The notes: a model not told the origin generated them from the letters alone. 64,000 nucleotides of DNA from Leptolyngbya sp. Prado105 (GCA_025454375.1 JALOOO010000003.1:1-64000), one strand, 5' to 3'; numbered from the stretch's first letter, positions 18,703 through 29,147 are shown. Numbers and translations are program-made.

Positions 18703-19467
18703 TTAGAACCGATCCTTTTTCTGACGGAGCAGAGCAAACGTTTCAACTGCCCCGGTCTTTCCCATTGTGTTCTGAATCTCTGGGGTATCCCATCGCAGAA
18801 ATGGATTCGTGCGTTTTTCCAATCCTAAGTCTGCGGGGATGGTCGGCTGGCTGCCGAGCGATCGCACTTCCGCTAATCGTGCCTGCAATTCAGGATTTTC
18901 TCGATCGACGGTTACTGCAAATTCCAGATTTGCCAAGGTATATTCATGCGCACACCAGACCCGGGTCTGATCTGGCAATGCTCGAATCTGTCTTAGCGAA
19001 TCGACCATCTCAGCAGGTGTGCCTTCCTTTAATCGCCCACACCCGGCTGAAAACAAAACATCCCCGCAAAACAACTCGCCCGCCTCCTGCCCAACAGGTG
19101 CAAAATAATATGCAATATGTCCGTGCGTGTGCCCCGGCAGAAACAAAACCTCCGCCTCTCGATCACCAAACTTCACCCGATCACCCGCATCCAACTCCAC
19201 CTGTAACCCTGGAATTCTGCCGCGATCTCGCCGCCCTGCGTACACAACTGCATTCGGAAAGCGCTGCAACACCTGCAAATTTCCATCCACATGATCCCAG
19301 TGATGATGCGTATTCAAGATGGCAACGACCTCTACGCCTAATTCCTCGACCTTCTTCAAAACAGAATTTGCTTCACCGGGATCGACGATCGCCGCAATCT
19401 GCTGAATCGCATCGTAAAGCAAAAAGATATAGTTGCTAGAAAGTGCTGAAATCCGATAGATTTGCAT
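18703..19467 (-). CDS. gloB: Hydroxyacylglutathione hydrolase (glyoxalase II)
   Basis: ILNTHHHWDHVDGN; LPGHTHGHIAYYF; LFCGDVLFSAGCGRL. Confidence 0.95.
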   Translation of the reverse strand: MQIYRISALSSNYIFLLYDAIQQIAAIVDPGEANSVLKKVEELGVEVVAILNTHHHWDHVDGNLQVLQRFPNAVVYAGRRDRGRIPGLQVELDAGDRVKFGDREAEVLFLPGHTHGHIAYYFAPVGQEAGELFCGDVLFSAGCGRLKEGTPAEMVDSLRQIRALPDQTRVWCAHEYTLANLEFAVTVDRENPELQARLAEVRSLGSQPTIPADLGLEKRTNPFLRWDTPEIQNTMGKTGAVETFALLRQKKDRF

Positions 19468-19686
19468 ATAGCTAAAGAAATTGTCTCTGTGTTTGTTCTG
19501 AACCTGAAATCGTCAATACTAGTGAGAACTTCCAAGATTTTACAAAGTCTTGATGGAATTCTCATCTGACCTTTGTGTGTCCCCCGCAAAAACGCGTAAC
19601 AGTAGAAGAGGATCAAAGTCATCGTACTTTTGTCCCATTTTGACTTGTGTTTGACGTGCCCCAGTTAGACAGCAAAGCGACGACTT

Positions 19687-19911
19687 ATGGTAAGAACAGT
19701 CCAAAATCTATCCAATTTGCCCACGCAGCGAATTCTCGATCGCATTCTGCAACTTCAGAAGATCAACCGACACGAGCATTTACACCTCGCGTCAGCGATT
19801 CTCGCCAATCAACGCCTTACGCCCGAAGAGCGGCGACAAATTAACCAAATTTTTGATCATATCCAGTCGGGTCAGATCAAACTTGTAGACGAAGGATTCT
19901 CTCCCGCATGA
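19687..19911 (+). CDS. Small conserved hypothetical protein, translationally coupled to the next glycosyltransferase
   Basis: MVRTVQNLSNLPTQRILDRILQLQKINRHEHLHLASAILANQRLTPEERRQINQIFDHIQSGQIKLVDEGFSPA; 4-bp overlap (ATGA) with the next CDS. Confidence 0.7.
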   Translation: MVRTVQNLSNLPTQRILDRILQLQKINRHEHLHLASAILANQRLTPEERRQINQIFDHIQSGQIKLVDEGFSPA

Positions 19912-21209
19912 ACGTGATTCAAGCTAGTGCTTGGTTTCCGCCGGATTCGTTTGGTGGGGTTGAGGTCTATCTCGAAGGTCTGATTCAAGATCTCCAAGCC
20001 CTTGGCTTGCATTCTAAAGTGGCAGCGGCTCGATCGAGGGATAAGACCTCGATCGAGTCGTATCACGATACCGAAGTCTATCGCTATCCCACTGAGGATT
20101 TTAAGGCGTTTCAGACTTGGCTCGTCAGCAATCAGAGCGAAATTTACCATCAACATACGCTGCGTCCCGGCTGTGGCATTCCGCATTTATGCTATGCGAA
20201 GCAATTGGGGATGAAGACGGTGATGACGGTTCACATGCCTGATTTGGCGTGTTTACGCGGAACAATGATGCAGGGCGGTCATTCTGCTTGTGATGGCAAA
20301 ATTGATATTGCTCGGTGTAGTACTTGTTTGGGGGTTTCTAAACGAGTGCCGACTTGGGTAGCTGAAGGGTTGAGTGCTTTACCCAGTCCGATCGCGCTTC
20401 GGGTTCGGGATCGCTTACGTCAACATCCGGATCTGCGATTTCGCCAATTAGGAACGACGATCGCGACTCCCATGCAAGTGCGTGCCCAGCGTCAGCAGTT
20501 TGATCAACTGGTGGAATTGAGTGATCGAATTGTGGTGGTTTGCCAATGGCTTTACGATGCGTTTGTGCTAAATGGTGTGCCTGAGTCTCAACTTGTTCTC
20601 AGTCGTCACGGCGTTGCGATCGAGAATCGACCCGATTCAAGCGACAATCTCGCATCGATCTTACGTCCGATTCGGATTGGGTTTCTCGGTCGGTGGCAGG
20701 AGACAAAAGGCGTTCAGATTTTAGTCGAGGCGCTGCAATTGATTCCGAATGCTCCGGTGGAATTGATCATTCACGCGACTCATGCAGATTCTCATGGCGC
20801 AGCAAATCGCGATCGGGTTCATGCAATCGCGCAGCAAGATGCTCGAATTCAGATCAAACCGCCTTTAGCTCGAACTGATATTAGTCATGCGATCGCGGGG
20901 TTTGATCTGCTGGCAGTTCCTTCGCAGTGGTTAGAAACTGGACCTTTAGTGGTGCTGGAAGCTTTTGCGGTCGGAACGCCTGTGATTGGGTCTAATCTGG
21001 GTGGAATTGCAGAATTGGTCAGTCATGATGTGGATGGTTGGCTTGTCCCTGCAACAGATTGCACCGCTTGGGCAGGTGCGATCGCGAATTTGGCAGAACA
21101 TCCAGAGATGATCTTGCAACTGAAGCAAAACATTCCCCCTGTAAAAACACGGCAAGCGGTAGCTCAAGAGATGTTGCAGCTTTATCAAAGCTTGATGCGG
21201 GAACACTAG
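19908..21209 (+). CDS. Glycosyltransferase family 4
   Basis: FGGVEVYLEGLIQDLQALG...IGFLGRWQETKGVQILVEAL...VVLEAFAVGTPVIGSNLGGIAELV. Confidence 0.92.
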   Translation: MNVIQASAWFPPDSFGGVEVYLEGLIQDLQALGLHSKVAAARSRDKTSIESYHDTEVYRYPTEDFKAFQTWLVSNQSEIYHQHTLRPGCGIPHLCYAKQLGMKTVMTVHMPDLACLRGTMMQGGHSACDGKIDIARCSTCLGVSKRVPTWVAEGLSALPSPIALRVRDRLRQHPDLRFRQLGTTIATPMQVRAQRQQFDQLVELSDRIVVVCQWLYDAFVLNGVPESQLVLSRHGVAIENRPDSSDNLASILRPIRIGFLGRWQETKGVQILVEALQLIPNAPVELIIHATHADSHGAANRDRVHAIAQQDARIQIKPPLARTDISHAIAGFDLLAVPSQWLETGPLVVLEAFAVGTPVIGSNLGGIAELVSHDVDGWLVPATDCTAWAGAIANLAEHPEMILQLKQNIPPVKTRQAVAQEMLQLYQSLMREH

Positions 21210-21238
21210 CTTTCAGTAGACTGCCTCCTGTCTTGACT

Positions 21239-22405
21239 ATGAAAGTTTCTATTCTCACGCCGAATTTTTCTAAAGGGGGAGTCGATCGGGCTTATCTCCT
21301 GGCTCAAGTTCTAAAAAAGCTGAATCACGATGTGGAAATTCTCGGATTTCTATTTGGTGAAAAAATCTATCCCGAACCGCCTACGGATCTGCCGATTGTT
21401 TGTTTACCGGGCTGTCAGTATCCGCAGTTTTTCCGTTCTGCGGCGCAGCTTGTCGATCGAATTGATGGCGATCTTATCTATGCCGTAAAGCCTAGACCGA
21501 CTAGCTTCGGGGTAGGGTTATTGAAAAAAATGCGATCTAAAACTCCAGTCCTGCTGGATATTGATGACTGGGAACTGAGTTGGGTTGGAGACAAGCCTTA
21601 TCGACCGGGACTGAGGCAATTTGGACGAGATGTTCTGAAAAAAGATGGTGCTTTGCGATCGCCGGATCATTCTCTCTATCTAAAATGGATGGAGCAGCAT
21701 CTCTGCCGAGCCGATGGGATGACGATCGACACAAATTTCTTGCAGAAGCGCTTTGGCGGAACTTATCTCCCGAACGGCAAGGATACAGATATGTTTGATC
21801 CGAGTCGGTTTAGTCCTGAGGCGAGTCGGCAAAAGTATGGCTTAGCAGAGTATCGAGTGCTGATGTTTCCGGGTGCATCGCGTCCGCATAAAGGATTAGA
21901 AGATGTGCTAGCTGCTTTGAAGACATTGAATCAGCCTGATTTGCGCTTAGTGATTGTTGGGGGGAGTCCTTATGATGACTACGATCGACATCTGATTGAG
22001 ACTTGGGGCAAATGGGTGATCAAACTGCCGCCTGCTCCGTTTTGGCAGATGCCTGAAATCGTTGCAGCGGCTCATGTCATTGTTGTGCCGCAACGAGATA
22101 CAGTCACGGCTCAAGCTCAATTTCCAATCAAGCTCACTGAAGGGATGTCGATGGCGAAACCGATTTTGGCGACTCGGGTTGGAGACATTCCAGAGATTCT
22201 AGGTGGAACGGGCTTTCTTGTTGATCCCGAATCTCCGGATCAAATTGCTGAGCGGCTGAATGAAATTTTCCAAGACTGGGATGCGGCGCAAGTTCGAGGA
22301 ACTCAAGCGAGAGAGAGATGCTTAGCTCATTACAGTGTTGAAGCAATGGCTCCGATCGTGAAAAAGTTACTTTTGCAGATTTGTCAATCAAACCAACCTA
22401 CTTAG
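21239..22405 (+). CDS. Glycosyltransferase family 4
   Basis: Start at MKVSILTPNFSKGGVDRAYLLAQVL; FPGASRPHKGLEDVLAALKTL; PIKLTEGMSMAKPILATRVGDIPEIL. Confidence 0.9.
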   Translation: MKVSILTPNFSKGGVDRAYLLAQVLKKLNHDVEILGFLFGEKIYPEPPTDLPIVCLPGCQYPQFFRSAAQLVDRIDGDLIYAVKPRPTSFGVGLLKKMRSKTPVLLDIDDWELSWVGDKPYRPGLRQFGRDVLKKDGALRSPDHSLYLKWMEQHLCRADGMTIDTNFLQKRFGGTYLPNGKDTDMFDPSRFSPEASRQKYGLAEYRVLMFPGASRPHKGLEDVLAALKTLNQPDLRLVIVGGSPYDDYDRHLIETWGKWVIKLPPAPFWQMPEIVAAAHVIVVPQRDTVTAQAQFPIKLTEGMSMAKPILATRVGDIPEILGGTGFLVDPESPDQIAERLNEIFQDWDAAQVRGTQARERCLAHYSVEAMAPIVKKLLLQICQSNQPT

Positions 22406-22524
22406 CAATTCAAAATCCAAGACTGCTCTGTTGTCTGTCCTGACCTTACGGGATAACTAGAAGCAGTTCTTCATCTGTTCTTGATGATCGACAGTTTCGA
22501 TTTATTGTTTGCCCAAAACGATCT

Positions 22525-24327
22525 ATGTTGCCCAATCAATTGCTGCTTAAGTTTGCGCTGCGTCATCCGCTGCCATTAATTGGCACGATTGCTCTCGGAT
22601 TTTCGGGAGCTTTATTCAATGGCGTTAGCACAATGCTGATGATTCCAGTTGTATTGGGATTGCTCGGTCAAGAGATTAACTTAAAAGGTGCGCCGCCGCT
22701 CTTACAACAGGCGTTTGCAAGTTTTGAGCATCTTGCTGGGGATGCGCGATTTCTGACGATGATGGCATGTGTTCTCGTTGCCATTTTCCTGAAGAATCTG
22801 ACGAGCTATGCCAGTACATTAACTTCTGGACATTTATCGCGATCGCTCGTCAGTGACATTCGCAAAGAAGGATTGAGATTGCTGCTTGATGTTGATCTGG
22901 AGTTTTATGTCAAAGCCAAAGTTGGAGATCTGCTGAATCAATTGGGGGGGGAAGTAGGCGCGACTGCAATGGCAATTCGGACAGCCGTAAATATGCTGTC
23001 TACGGTCATTACTATTTTTGTTTTTTTGATTATTTTAATTTCTATTTCCTGGCAGCTTACTTTAGTTTCTACTTTGCTCCTAGCGATCGCTTCTCTGTCG
23101 AATAGCTTTTTTGTCAGTCGAGCCAAGAAATTTGGGCAACAACTTTCTGACCAATCGCGGGATTACTCGGTTTCAGTCTTGGAGATGCTGTCTGGGATTC
23201 GACTTGTCAAGGCAACGGCAAGCGAGCCTTATGAGTATCAAAAATTAGAAAAGTTGATTCACGATCGAGAGAACGCCGATTTTCGATCGCAGGCGAATTC
23301 ATCTCTGATTCCACCTGTAAATGAGATGATTGGAATCATTGTGGTGGTTACGATTTTACTTCTCGGTCGAGCTTTCTTTAGAGGGCAACTCGAAGCACTT
23401 TCGACCGTTCTGCTGACCTACCTGTTGATTTTGTTCCGAATGCTGCCGTTTGTCGGACAGTTGAACAATGCAAGAGGCTCTTTTGCGAATCTAGCTCCCA
23501 GTGTGTCTGTAGTGAATGAATTTCTTCAGCGGGACAACAAGCCTTTCATGTCGAGAGGGTCTATCCCTTACACGACAATGAGCGAAGGGATTCGATTTGA
23601 GAACTTATCTTTTACTTATCCAGGGCACGATCGACAGGTTCTCAATCAAGTGAATCTCTGGTTGCCGAAAGGGACAACTTTAGCCTTGGTTGGCTCATCG
23701 GGTGCTGGTAAATCGACGTTAGCAGATTTACTGCCGCGACTTTATGACCCGACCGCAGGCAGGATTTTGATTGACGATCGCGATTTGAAAGACTTTGAAC
23801 TGCATACCTTGCGACGGTCGATGGGAATTGTCAGCCAAGATACGTTCTTGTTTAATGATTCGGTTCGCAACAATCTCGCTTATGCGCGTCGAGATGCGAC
23901 GGATGATCAAATTATTGAGGCAGCGAAGCGTGCGAATGCTTACGAATTCATTGTGAAACTGCCGCAAGGATTTGAAACATTGATTGGCGATCGCGGGGTG
24001 ATGCTCTCCGGTGGGCAAAGACAAAGACTGGCGATCGCGAGAGCTTTACTGCGTGATCCAGAGATTCTGATACTTGATGAAGCGACTTCTGCACTTGATA
24101 CTGTTTCGGAACGGTTGGTGCAGGGTGCGATTGATGAGTTAAGCCGCGATCGGACGACTTTAGTGATCGCGCATCGCTTGTCTACTGTGCAAAAAGCAGA
24201 CCAGATTGCGGTGCTAGATAAAGGGCAAGTTGTCGAACTTGGGACGCATTCCGAACTGTTGAAGCAGGGTGGATTATACGCTCAGCTTCATGCAATGCAA
24301 TTTTCAGAAGAACCTCAGACCGTTTAG
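22525..24327 (+). CDS. ABC transporter, fused permease/ATP-binding (MsbA/HepA-like exporter)
   Basis: Walker A GSSGAGKST, signature LSGGQRQRLAIARAL, Walker B ILILDEATSALD, N-terminal membrane domain. Confidence 0.95.
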   Translation: MLPNQLLLKFALRHPLPLIGTIALGFSGALFNGVSTMLMIPVVLGLLGQEINLKGAPPLLQQAFASFEHLAGDARFLTMMACVLVAIFLKNLTSYASTLTSGHLSRSLVSDIRKEGLRLLLDVDLEFYVKAKVGDLLNQLGGEVGATAMAIRTAVNMLSTVITIFVFLIILISISWQLTLVSTLLLAIASLSNSFFVSRAKKFGQQLSDQSRDYSVSVLEMLSGIRLVKATASEPYEYQKLEKLIHDRENADFRSQANSSLIPPVNEMIGIIVVVTILLLGRAFFRGQLEALSTVLLTYLLILFRMLPFVGQLNNARGSFANLAPSVSVVNEFLQRDNKPFMSRGSIPYTTMSEGIRFENLSFTYPGHDRQVLNQVNLWLPKGTTLALVGSSGAGKSTLADLLPRLYDPTAGRILIDDRDLKDFELHTLRRSMGIVSQDTFLFNDSVRNNLAYARRDATDDQIIEAAKRANAYEFIVKLPQGFETLIGDRGVMLSGGQRQRLAIARALLRDPEILILDEATSALDTVSERLVQGAIDELSRDRTTLVIAHRLSTVQKADQIAVLDKGQVVELGTHSELLKQGGLYAQLHAMQFSEEPQTV

Positions 24328-24338
24328 GACATAAGACG

Positions 24339-25301
24339 ATGGCAAAAGCAGTGATAGGAATGGCAAGTAGTTATGTCGGGTTAAAGCCTAGCCCGACGGA
24401 TTGGTTGTGGCAGCAGTCGCCCTATCCTTTTGGGCAGTGGGGAAATATTCGACTGGATGCGTCTGCTGAAACGCCAGATTTTTTACTGTTGTATCAGTTT
24501 GACTTTCCGCGTCGTAAGGTTGATCGCTCGTGGCGAGCTAAATTTCGTAAACCTCAGCCTTTGCCAGAGGTGACTCCACAGTTTCGAGGTGTTGCAAAAG
24601 AGCGGATGATCTATCTCTTGCGGGAACCCCCGCTTGATGAAATTGTCAATATTACAAAACAGAACTACGAGAAGGCAAGTCAATACTGCGCTTATGTTTC
24701 AGGCCCAGACGACTTTGCCCCGAAGCCAGACTATATGCCTGCAATCTGGTATTTAGATAATTCGTTCCGCGAATTGAACGATATGCCGCCGCCTGAGAAG
24801 GTTCGGACTTGTAGTTGGATTACTTCAGGGATTAGTAGAACTGAGAATCATCGGAAGCGACTGGCATTTCTCAGACTGCTGCAAGAGAATGAACTCGATT
24901 TTGATCTCTACGGTCGCGATCTACCCGATTGGGCAAAAACAACGGGACGAATTGGCAGTAAGTGGTATGGCATGGCTCCTTATTACTATAATTTATCGAT
25001 CGAGAACTATGCAGACAATGATTGGTATGTAACAGAGAAGCTTTGGGATGCGCTTCTGTCCTGGTGTTTACCCATTTACTACGGCGGTTCTGCGGCGGAT
25101 AAATTACTTCCTCCGGGTAGTTTTCTGCGACTGCCCAGCATGGATGAGAAAGGCTTGAAATACATTCAAGAAGTAAGCGCGACTCCAGATGCTTGGTTTG
25201 AAGCGAGATCTGCGATCGCAGAAGCTCGACAAATCATTCTGCACAAGCTCAATCTTGTGAACTGGCTCTCTGAATACGTTGAACGGGTATCATCGTCATG
25301 A
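24339..25301 (+). CDS. Glycosyltransferase family 10 (fucosyltransferase-like)
   Basis: NLSIENYADNDWYVTEKLWDALLSWCLPIYYGGSAADKLLPPGSFLRL. Confidence 0.8.
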   Translation: MAKAVIGMASSYVGLKPSPTDWLWQQSPYPFGQWGNIRLDASAETPDFLLLYQFDFPRRKVDRSWRAKFRKPQPLPEVTPQFRGVAKERMIYLLREPPLDEIVNITKQNYEKASQYCAYVSGPDDFAPKPDYMPAIWYLDNSFRELNDMPPPEKVRTCSWITSGISRTENHRKRLAFLRLLQENELDFDLYGRDLPDWAKTTGRIGSKWYGMAPYYYNLSIENYADNDWYVTEKLWDALLSWCLPIYYGGSAADKLLPPGSFLRLPSMDEKGLKYIQEVSATPDAWFEARSAIAEARQIILHKLNLVNWLSEYVERVSSS

Positions 25302-26254
25302 ATGGAATCTGCACGCTAGCAAACGATCGCGTTTTTGATCAACTTGTTGCTCTACTCAATAGCATTGACGCAAATATTGGGCGCGCGACTCCGGTTTGTA
25401 TCTATCCTTTTGATGATCAATTGGATCGAATTCGGGCTGAGATTCAAAATCGTCCGAATGTCACGCTGTATAACGATGAAGCGTCGATGCGGCAGTGGGA
25501 TGAATTCATGCAGCGAATTGATCCTGAAAAGCTCGATCAAAAGAAGCGGTTGTATGGGGCACATCGTCGATTTTGTGCGTTTGATGCGCCGTTCGATCGC
25601 TTTATCTATATGGATGCAGATACATTGGCAATGAGTTCAATGCGTCACATCTTTGAGCAACTAGATGATCACGATTGGGTAGTTTACGATTTTCAGTTTC
25701 TCGATCCGAGTAAGATTTACAATCTCGCGTCTCCTAAGCTGCATGAGGTTTTTTCTGCGGAGCGCATTGGCAAGGAGATCTTCTGCTCCGGCTTTTATGC
25801 CAGTAAGCGCGGACTCTTTGGTGCTGCACAGCGCGAGGAGTTGATTGCAGCATTGCAAGCAGGCGATCGTGAGATTCTCTATGGGGGGGCTGGAGAACAG
25901 CCTGTGATCAATTACATGGTGATGAAGTCTGGAATTAAAAGCTGTAATTTAGCTCATCTTTTACCTTATGGAGAATCGACGGGTTGCTCTGTGACCTCGA
26001 AGCATTTTGAAGAAAAAGATCATGTTTTATACGATCGCGATCGTCCATTGACTTACTTGCACTATATCGGCATCCAGCCGCAGCGAATGGAGCGGGTCTG
26101 CCAGGGCGAAAATGTTGCCTTTCCGTATCGAGATCTGTTCTTGTATTACCGATTTTTGCATCAGCCGGAGAAGCGTCCAGTCTTGAGCGAATTGCCTGCT
26201 TACTCCAAGCCTACCTTAGTTGAGAAAGTTCTACAGAAGTTGAGAAGAGCATGA
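25298..26254 (+). CDS. Npun_R2821/Npun_R2822-like GT-A family protein (paralog 1)
   Basis: FIYMDADTLAM (DxD) and SKHFEEKDHVLYDRDRPLTYLHYIGI; 4-bp overlaps with both neighbours. Confidence 0.75.
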   Translation: MNGICTLANDRVFDQLVALLNSIDANIGRATPVCIYPFDDQLDRIRAEIQNRPNVTLYNDEASMRQWDEFMQRIDPEKLDQKKRLYGAHRRFCAFDAPFDRFIYMDADTLAMSSMRHIFEQLDDHDWVVYDFQFLDPSKIYNLASPKLHEVFSAERIGKEIFCSGFYASKRGLFGAAQREELIAALQAGDREILYGGAGEQPVINYMVMKSGIKSCNLAHLLPYGESTGCSVTSKHFEEKDHVLYDRDRPLTYLHYIGIQPQRMERVCQGENVAFPYRDLFLYYRFLHQPEKRPVLSELPAYSKPTLVEKVLQKLRRA

Positions 26255-27126
26255 AACGAGGAATTTATATTGTCGCAAATGACAAAGTTACCGAAAATGC
26301 GATCGCGCTTCTCAACAGCATTCGATTGTTTGACCCAGAGATTCCGGTGTATTTGATCCCGTTTAACGATGAGTATCATTACGTTCTGGAAGTTCTGAAT
26401 CGATTGCATCGAGTCGAGCTATTTCCGGATATGGCACTGCTAGAGCGCTTGACGAGTCGGGTGGGAGAAATCTTCGAGCGAGATTTCCTCAAGCTGCCAA
26501 ACAAGATGAGAAAGCTAGCTGCTTGGTTTGGGATCTTGGATGAATTCATTTATATCGATACCGATATTGTCGTGTTCGATCGCATTGCAGAGACGCTGAA
26601 CTATTTGTCTCGGTGTGATTTTTTCTGCTGTGATTATCACTATGCGAGCGAAGGGTTAAGTAATATCTTCTCGCCGATGGTGAGAGACAATATTTTTACC
26701 CGTGAAGCATTGCAAGATGTTTTTAACAGTGGGTTTTGGGGATCGAGAAAAGGGGTAATTTGCGAGGAGCAGCTTTACGAGGTGCTAAAAGATTGCGCTC
26801 AACACCCTGAGTACTTTGATTTTACTCAAGGGGTAACGGATCAGCCGATTTTGAACTATCTCGTTTTAAAGTGCTTTGATCGGCGGATGAATCTGGTCAA
26901 ACCGCCCGAAAATGCTCCCGGAAGCTGGGCAGGCTCGAAGCATTTTGAGCATCGGCAGTATGTTTTATACGATCGAGGTCAGAAGCTGAACTATCTGCAC
27001 TGGGCAGGAATTTCGATTCGCCCTGGTGCCCCCTATTGGGAGGTGTGGGAGCATTATCGTCATTTACATGAACCGGAAACGACGTTTTGGCGCAAATTGT
27101 CGCGGTTGATGCCTTTTGCCAATTAA
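26251..27126 (+). CDS. Npun_R2821/Npun_R2822-like GT-A family protein (paralog 2)
   Basis: IYIDTDIVVF (DxD) and SKHFEHRQYVLYDRGQKLNYLHWAGI. Confidence 0.75.
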   Translation: MKRGIYIVANDKVTENAIALLNSIRLFDPEIPVYLIPFNDEYHYVLEVLNRLHRVELFPDMALLERLTSRVGEIFERDFLKLPNKMRKLAAWFGILDEFIYIDTDIVVFDRIAETLNYLSRCDFFCCDYHYASEGLSNIFSPMVRDNIFTREALQDVFNSGFWGSRKGVICEEQLYEVLKDCAQHPEYFDFTQGVTDQPILNYLVLKCFDRRMNLVKPPENAPGSWAGSKHFEHRQYVLYDRGQKLNYLHWAGISIRPGAPYWEVWEHYRHLHEPETTFWRKLSRLMPFAN

Positions 27127-27135
27127 CATCGCCCC

Positions 27136-27161
27136 GAGAGACGCGATCGATCGCGTCTCTC
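27136..27161. repeat. Perfect 26-bp palindrome between paralogs 2 and 3
   Basis: GAGAGACGCGATCGATCGCGTCTCTC is its own reverse complement. Confidence 0.9.
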
Positions 27162-27198
27162 CACGTTTCCAACTCAAAAAATCAAAACGGCATGACTT

Positions 27199-28203
27199 AT
27201 GAATGGAATCTACATTCTGGCAAATGACTACGTTTACGATCAGCTTGTCGCACTCCTCAATAGCATTGAGACGAATATTAGTACTACTATTCCGATTTGT
27301 ATTCTTCCGTATGACGATCGCCTAGACAAAGTGCGATCAGAGATTGCGAAGCGTCCGCAGGTGTCTTTGTTTGAGAATGCTGACTCGATTCAACGCTGGG
27401 AGAAATTTGCAACTCAGGCTTGGAAATCTCACGATCGCGCTCAAAAAACCTGGCGCGCTCAGAGCTTTCCAGAAGTCTACCGCTTGCAAATGCACCGCAA
27501 ACTCTGCTGTTTTGATGGCGAGTTTGAAAAATTTGTTTATTTTGATGCGGATACGCTAGCACTCGGCTCGATCGCCCCGATTTTTCAAAAGCTGGATGAC
27601 TATGATTGGGTAGCAAACGATTATCAATATTCTTCTGACATCAAATACATCTTCGATCGACCGGAAGCAGAATTGCTCAAAGTATTTCAGCCTGAGACAT
27701 TAAAGAATATCTTCTGTGCGGGCTGGTTTGCTTCTAAGAAAGGCATATTCATTGATGAGCGGTTGAGATCGTTACTAGACTCGCTTCAGTCTGGAGAAGC
27801 TGACCTCATGGCATTGGGCGGTCCAGATCAATCGCTGATGAATTATATGGTGCTTCGGGGCAATATTTCTTACTACAACTTTGCAGCAACGGGCACGGCA
27901 CCGGGTTCGCACTGGTCATCGACCTTTGAGGAAAAAGAGCATACGCTTTACGACAAAGGGCAAAGACTGATGTATTTGCACTACATGAGTATTGCAACAT
28001 CTGCGTTTAATCGGCTGTGCCAGGGTGAGAATGTTGCAATTCCCTATCGTGATCTCTTCCTGCATTATCGCTATCTGAATCAGCCTGAACTGCGCCCTGC
28101 GATCTTTGCTGCGCCAAAGCAACCTCATGTTGTCAGTCAATTTGTGCAGCGGAAGATCGGTAATCTTAAATATCGATGGCGGCGACTGATTAATATTTCA
28201 TAG
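27199..28203 (+). CDS. Npun_R2821/Npun_R2822-like GT-A family protein (paralog 3)
   Basis: FVYFDADTLALGS (DxD); STFEEKEHTLYDKGQRLMYLHYMSI; start MNGIYILANDYVYDQLVALLNSIETNI nearly parallels paralog 1. Confidence 0.75.
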   Translation: MNGIYILANDYVYDQLVALLNSIETNISTTIPICILPYDDRLDKVRSEIAKRPQVSLFENADSIQRWEKFATQAWKSHDRAQKTWRAQSFPEVYRLQMHRKLCCFDGEFEKFVYFDADTLALGSIAPIFQKLDDYDWVANDYQYSSDIKYIFDRPEAELLKVFQPETLKNIFCAGWFASKKGIFIDERLRSLLDSLQSGEADLMALGGPDQSLMNYMVLRGNISYYNFAATGTAPGSHWSSTFEEKEHTLYDKGQRLMYLHYMSIATSAFNRLCQGENVAIPYRDLFLHYRYLNQPELRPAIFAAPKQPHVVSQFVQRKIGNLKYRWRRLINIS

Positions 28204-29013
28204 ATGCCGGAGTTTGAGTTTGCCAAGTCGGTAGAGATGAGCGATCGTTTTGGTCGATTTTTCATAGACCTTGCGGGGTAGCGATCGTTGAGGAAACTCG
28301 ATTTGTTTTTGGATATCAAAGTAGAGTCGCTTGTCTTCTAAGCTAGATTGCTGGTTCTGGATGCGGACTTGCTCGATCTTGTCTTTAAAGAAGGGAAATC
28401 GATCGTAAAATTCGATCTGAAAATCAAAGCCAGATTGTGCTAGTGCTAGCGCGATGACATTCGCTTCGTAGTTATAAAATCCTTGTAGTTCAAAGTCCTC
28501 TGCAAGTTCAGCCCAGAGGTTGAGAAAAATCTTTTCGATGCCATTCTGGCGAGTCACGACAAACATGAACTCATGAAACCAATCCACCTGGTCTAGATCG
28601 ATCTGACGATCTTTTGCAGTTTGCTGAATCAGTGCAATCAAGTCTGGATAGCCAGCATTCTGTTTGAGAATATTACAGCCAGTTCTGGCAGTGAGTCCTG
28701 GTGCAAATTCCATCTTCGTGGGCACGGCTCCTAGAATTCGCATATCTGAATCGAGAAAAATACAGCTTTCAGCAAAGCTGAGTGCTTTTTCAATGACAAA
28801 GCGTTTATCGTGATAGCCCCCGACACTCTGGAGTCGATGCAAAAATGCCTTGGTATTATATTGCTGCTGAAAAGCTTGCGGTTTATCAGTTAGTACAATG
28901 AATGGAGTATTTGGCGAGTAGCGTTCTAAATCTGCTGCAAGTAATAAGGCATGTTGCCGATAGCGGTTTCCGATCGCAAGAGTGCAGAAACAGAAATTAG
29001 GAATTGTTTGCAT
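28198..29013 (-). CDS. GT-A-like hypothetical protein in polysaccharide locus
   Basis: FCTLAIGNRYRQHALLLAADLERYSPNTPFIVLTDKP...CIFLDSDMRILGA (DxD). Confidence 0.6.
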   Translation of the reverse strand: MQTIPNFCFCTLAIGNRYRQHALLLAADLERYSPNTPFIVLTDKPQAFQQQYNTKAFLHRLQSVGGYHDKRFVIEKALSFAESCIFLDSDMRILGAVPTKMEFAPGLTARTGCNILKQNAGYPDLIALIQQTAKDRQIDLDQVDWFHEFMFVVTRQNGIEKIFLNLWAELAEDFELQGFYNYEANVIALALAQSGFDFQIEFYDRFPFFKDKIEQVRIQNQQSSLEDKRLYFDIQKQIEFPQRSLPRKVYEKSTKTIAHLYRLGKLKLRHL

Positions 29014-29147
29014 GAGAAAACATTACTCGAAGTGACATCTCCAGTGTGGACAAAAAGCGATTTGCACTAACGAAACCCAGATGGAACAAAGTCTGATGTA
29101 CCGCAATCAGGTACAATCAGCACTTTACCCATTGTAGAACTTCAGAT

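Noticed and set aside
18618-19439. 273-aa plus-strand ORF opposite gloB
   Set aside because: The minus strand encodes a clear metallo-beta-lactamase-fold glyoxalase II; the plus ORF is Pro/His/Arg-rich shadow coding.
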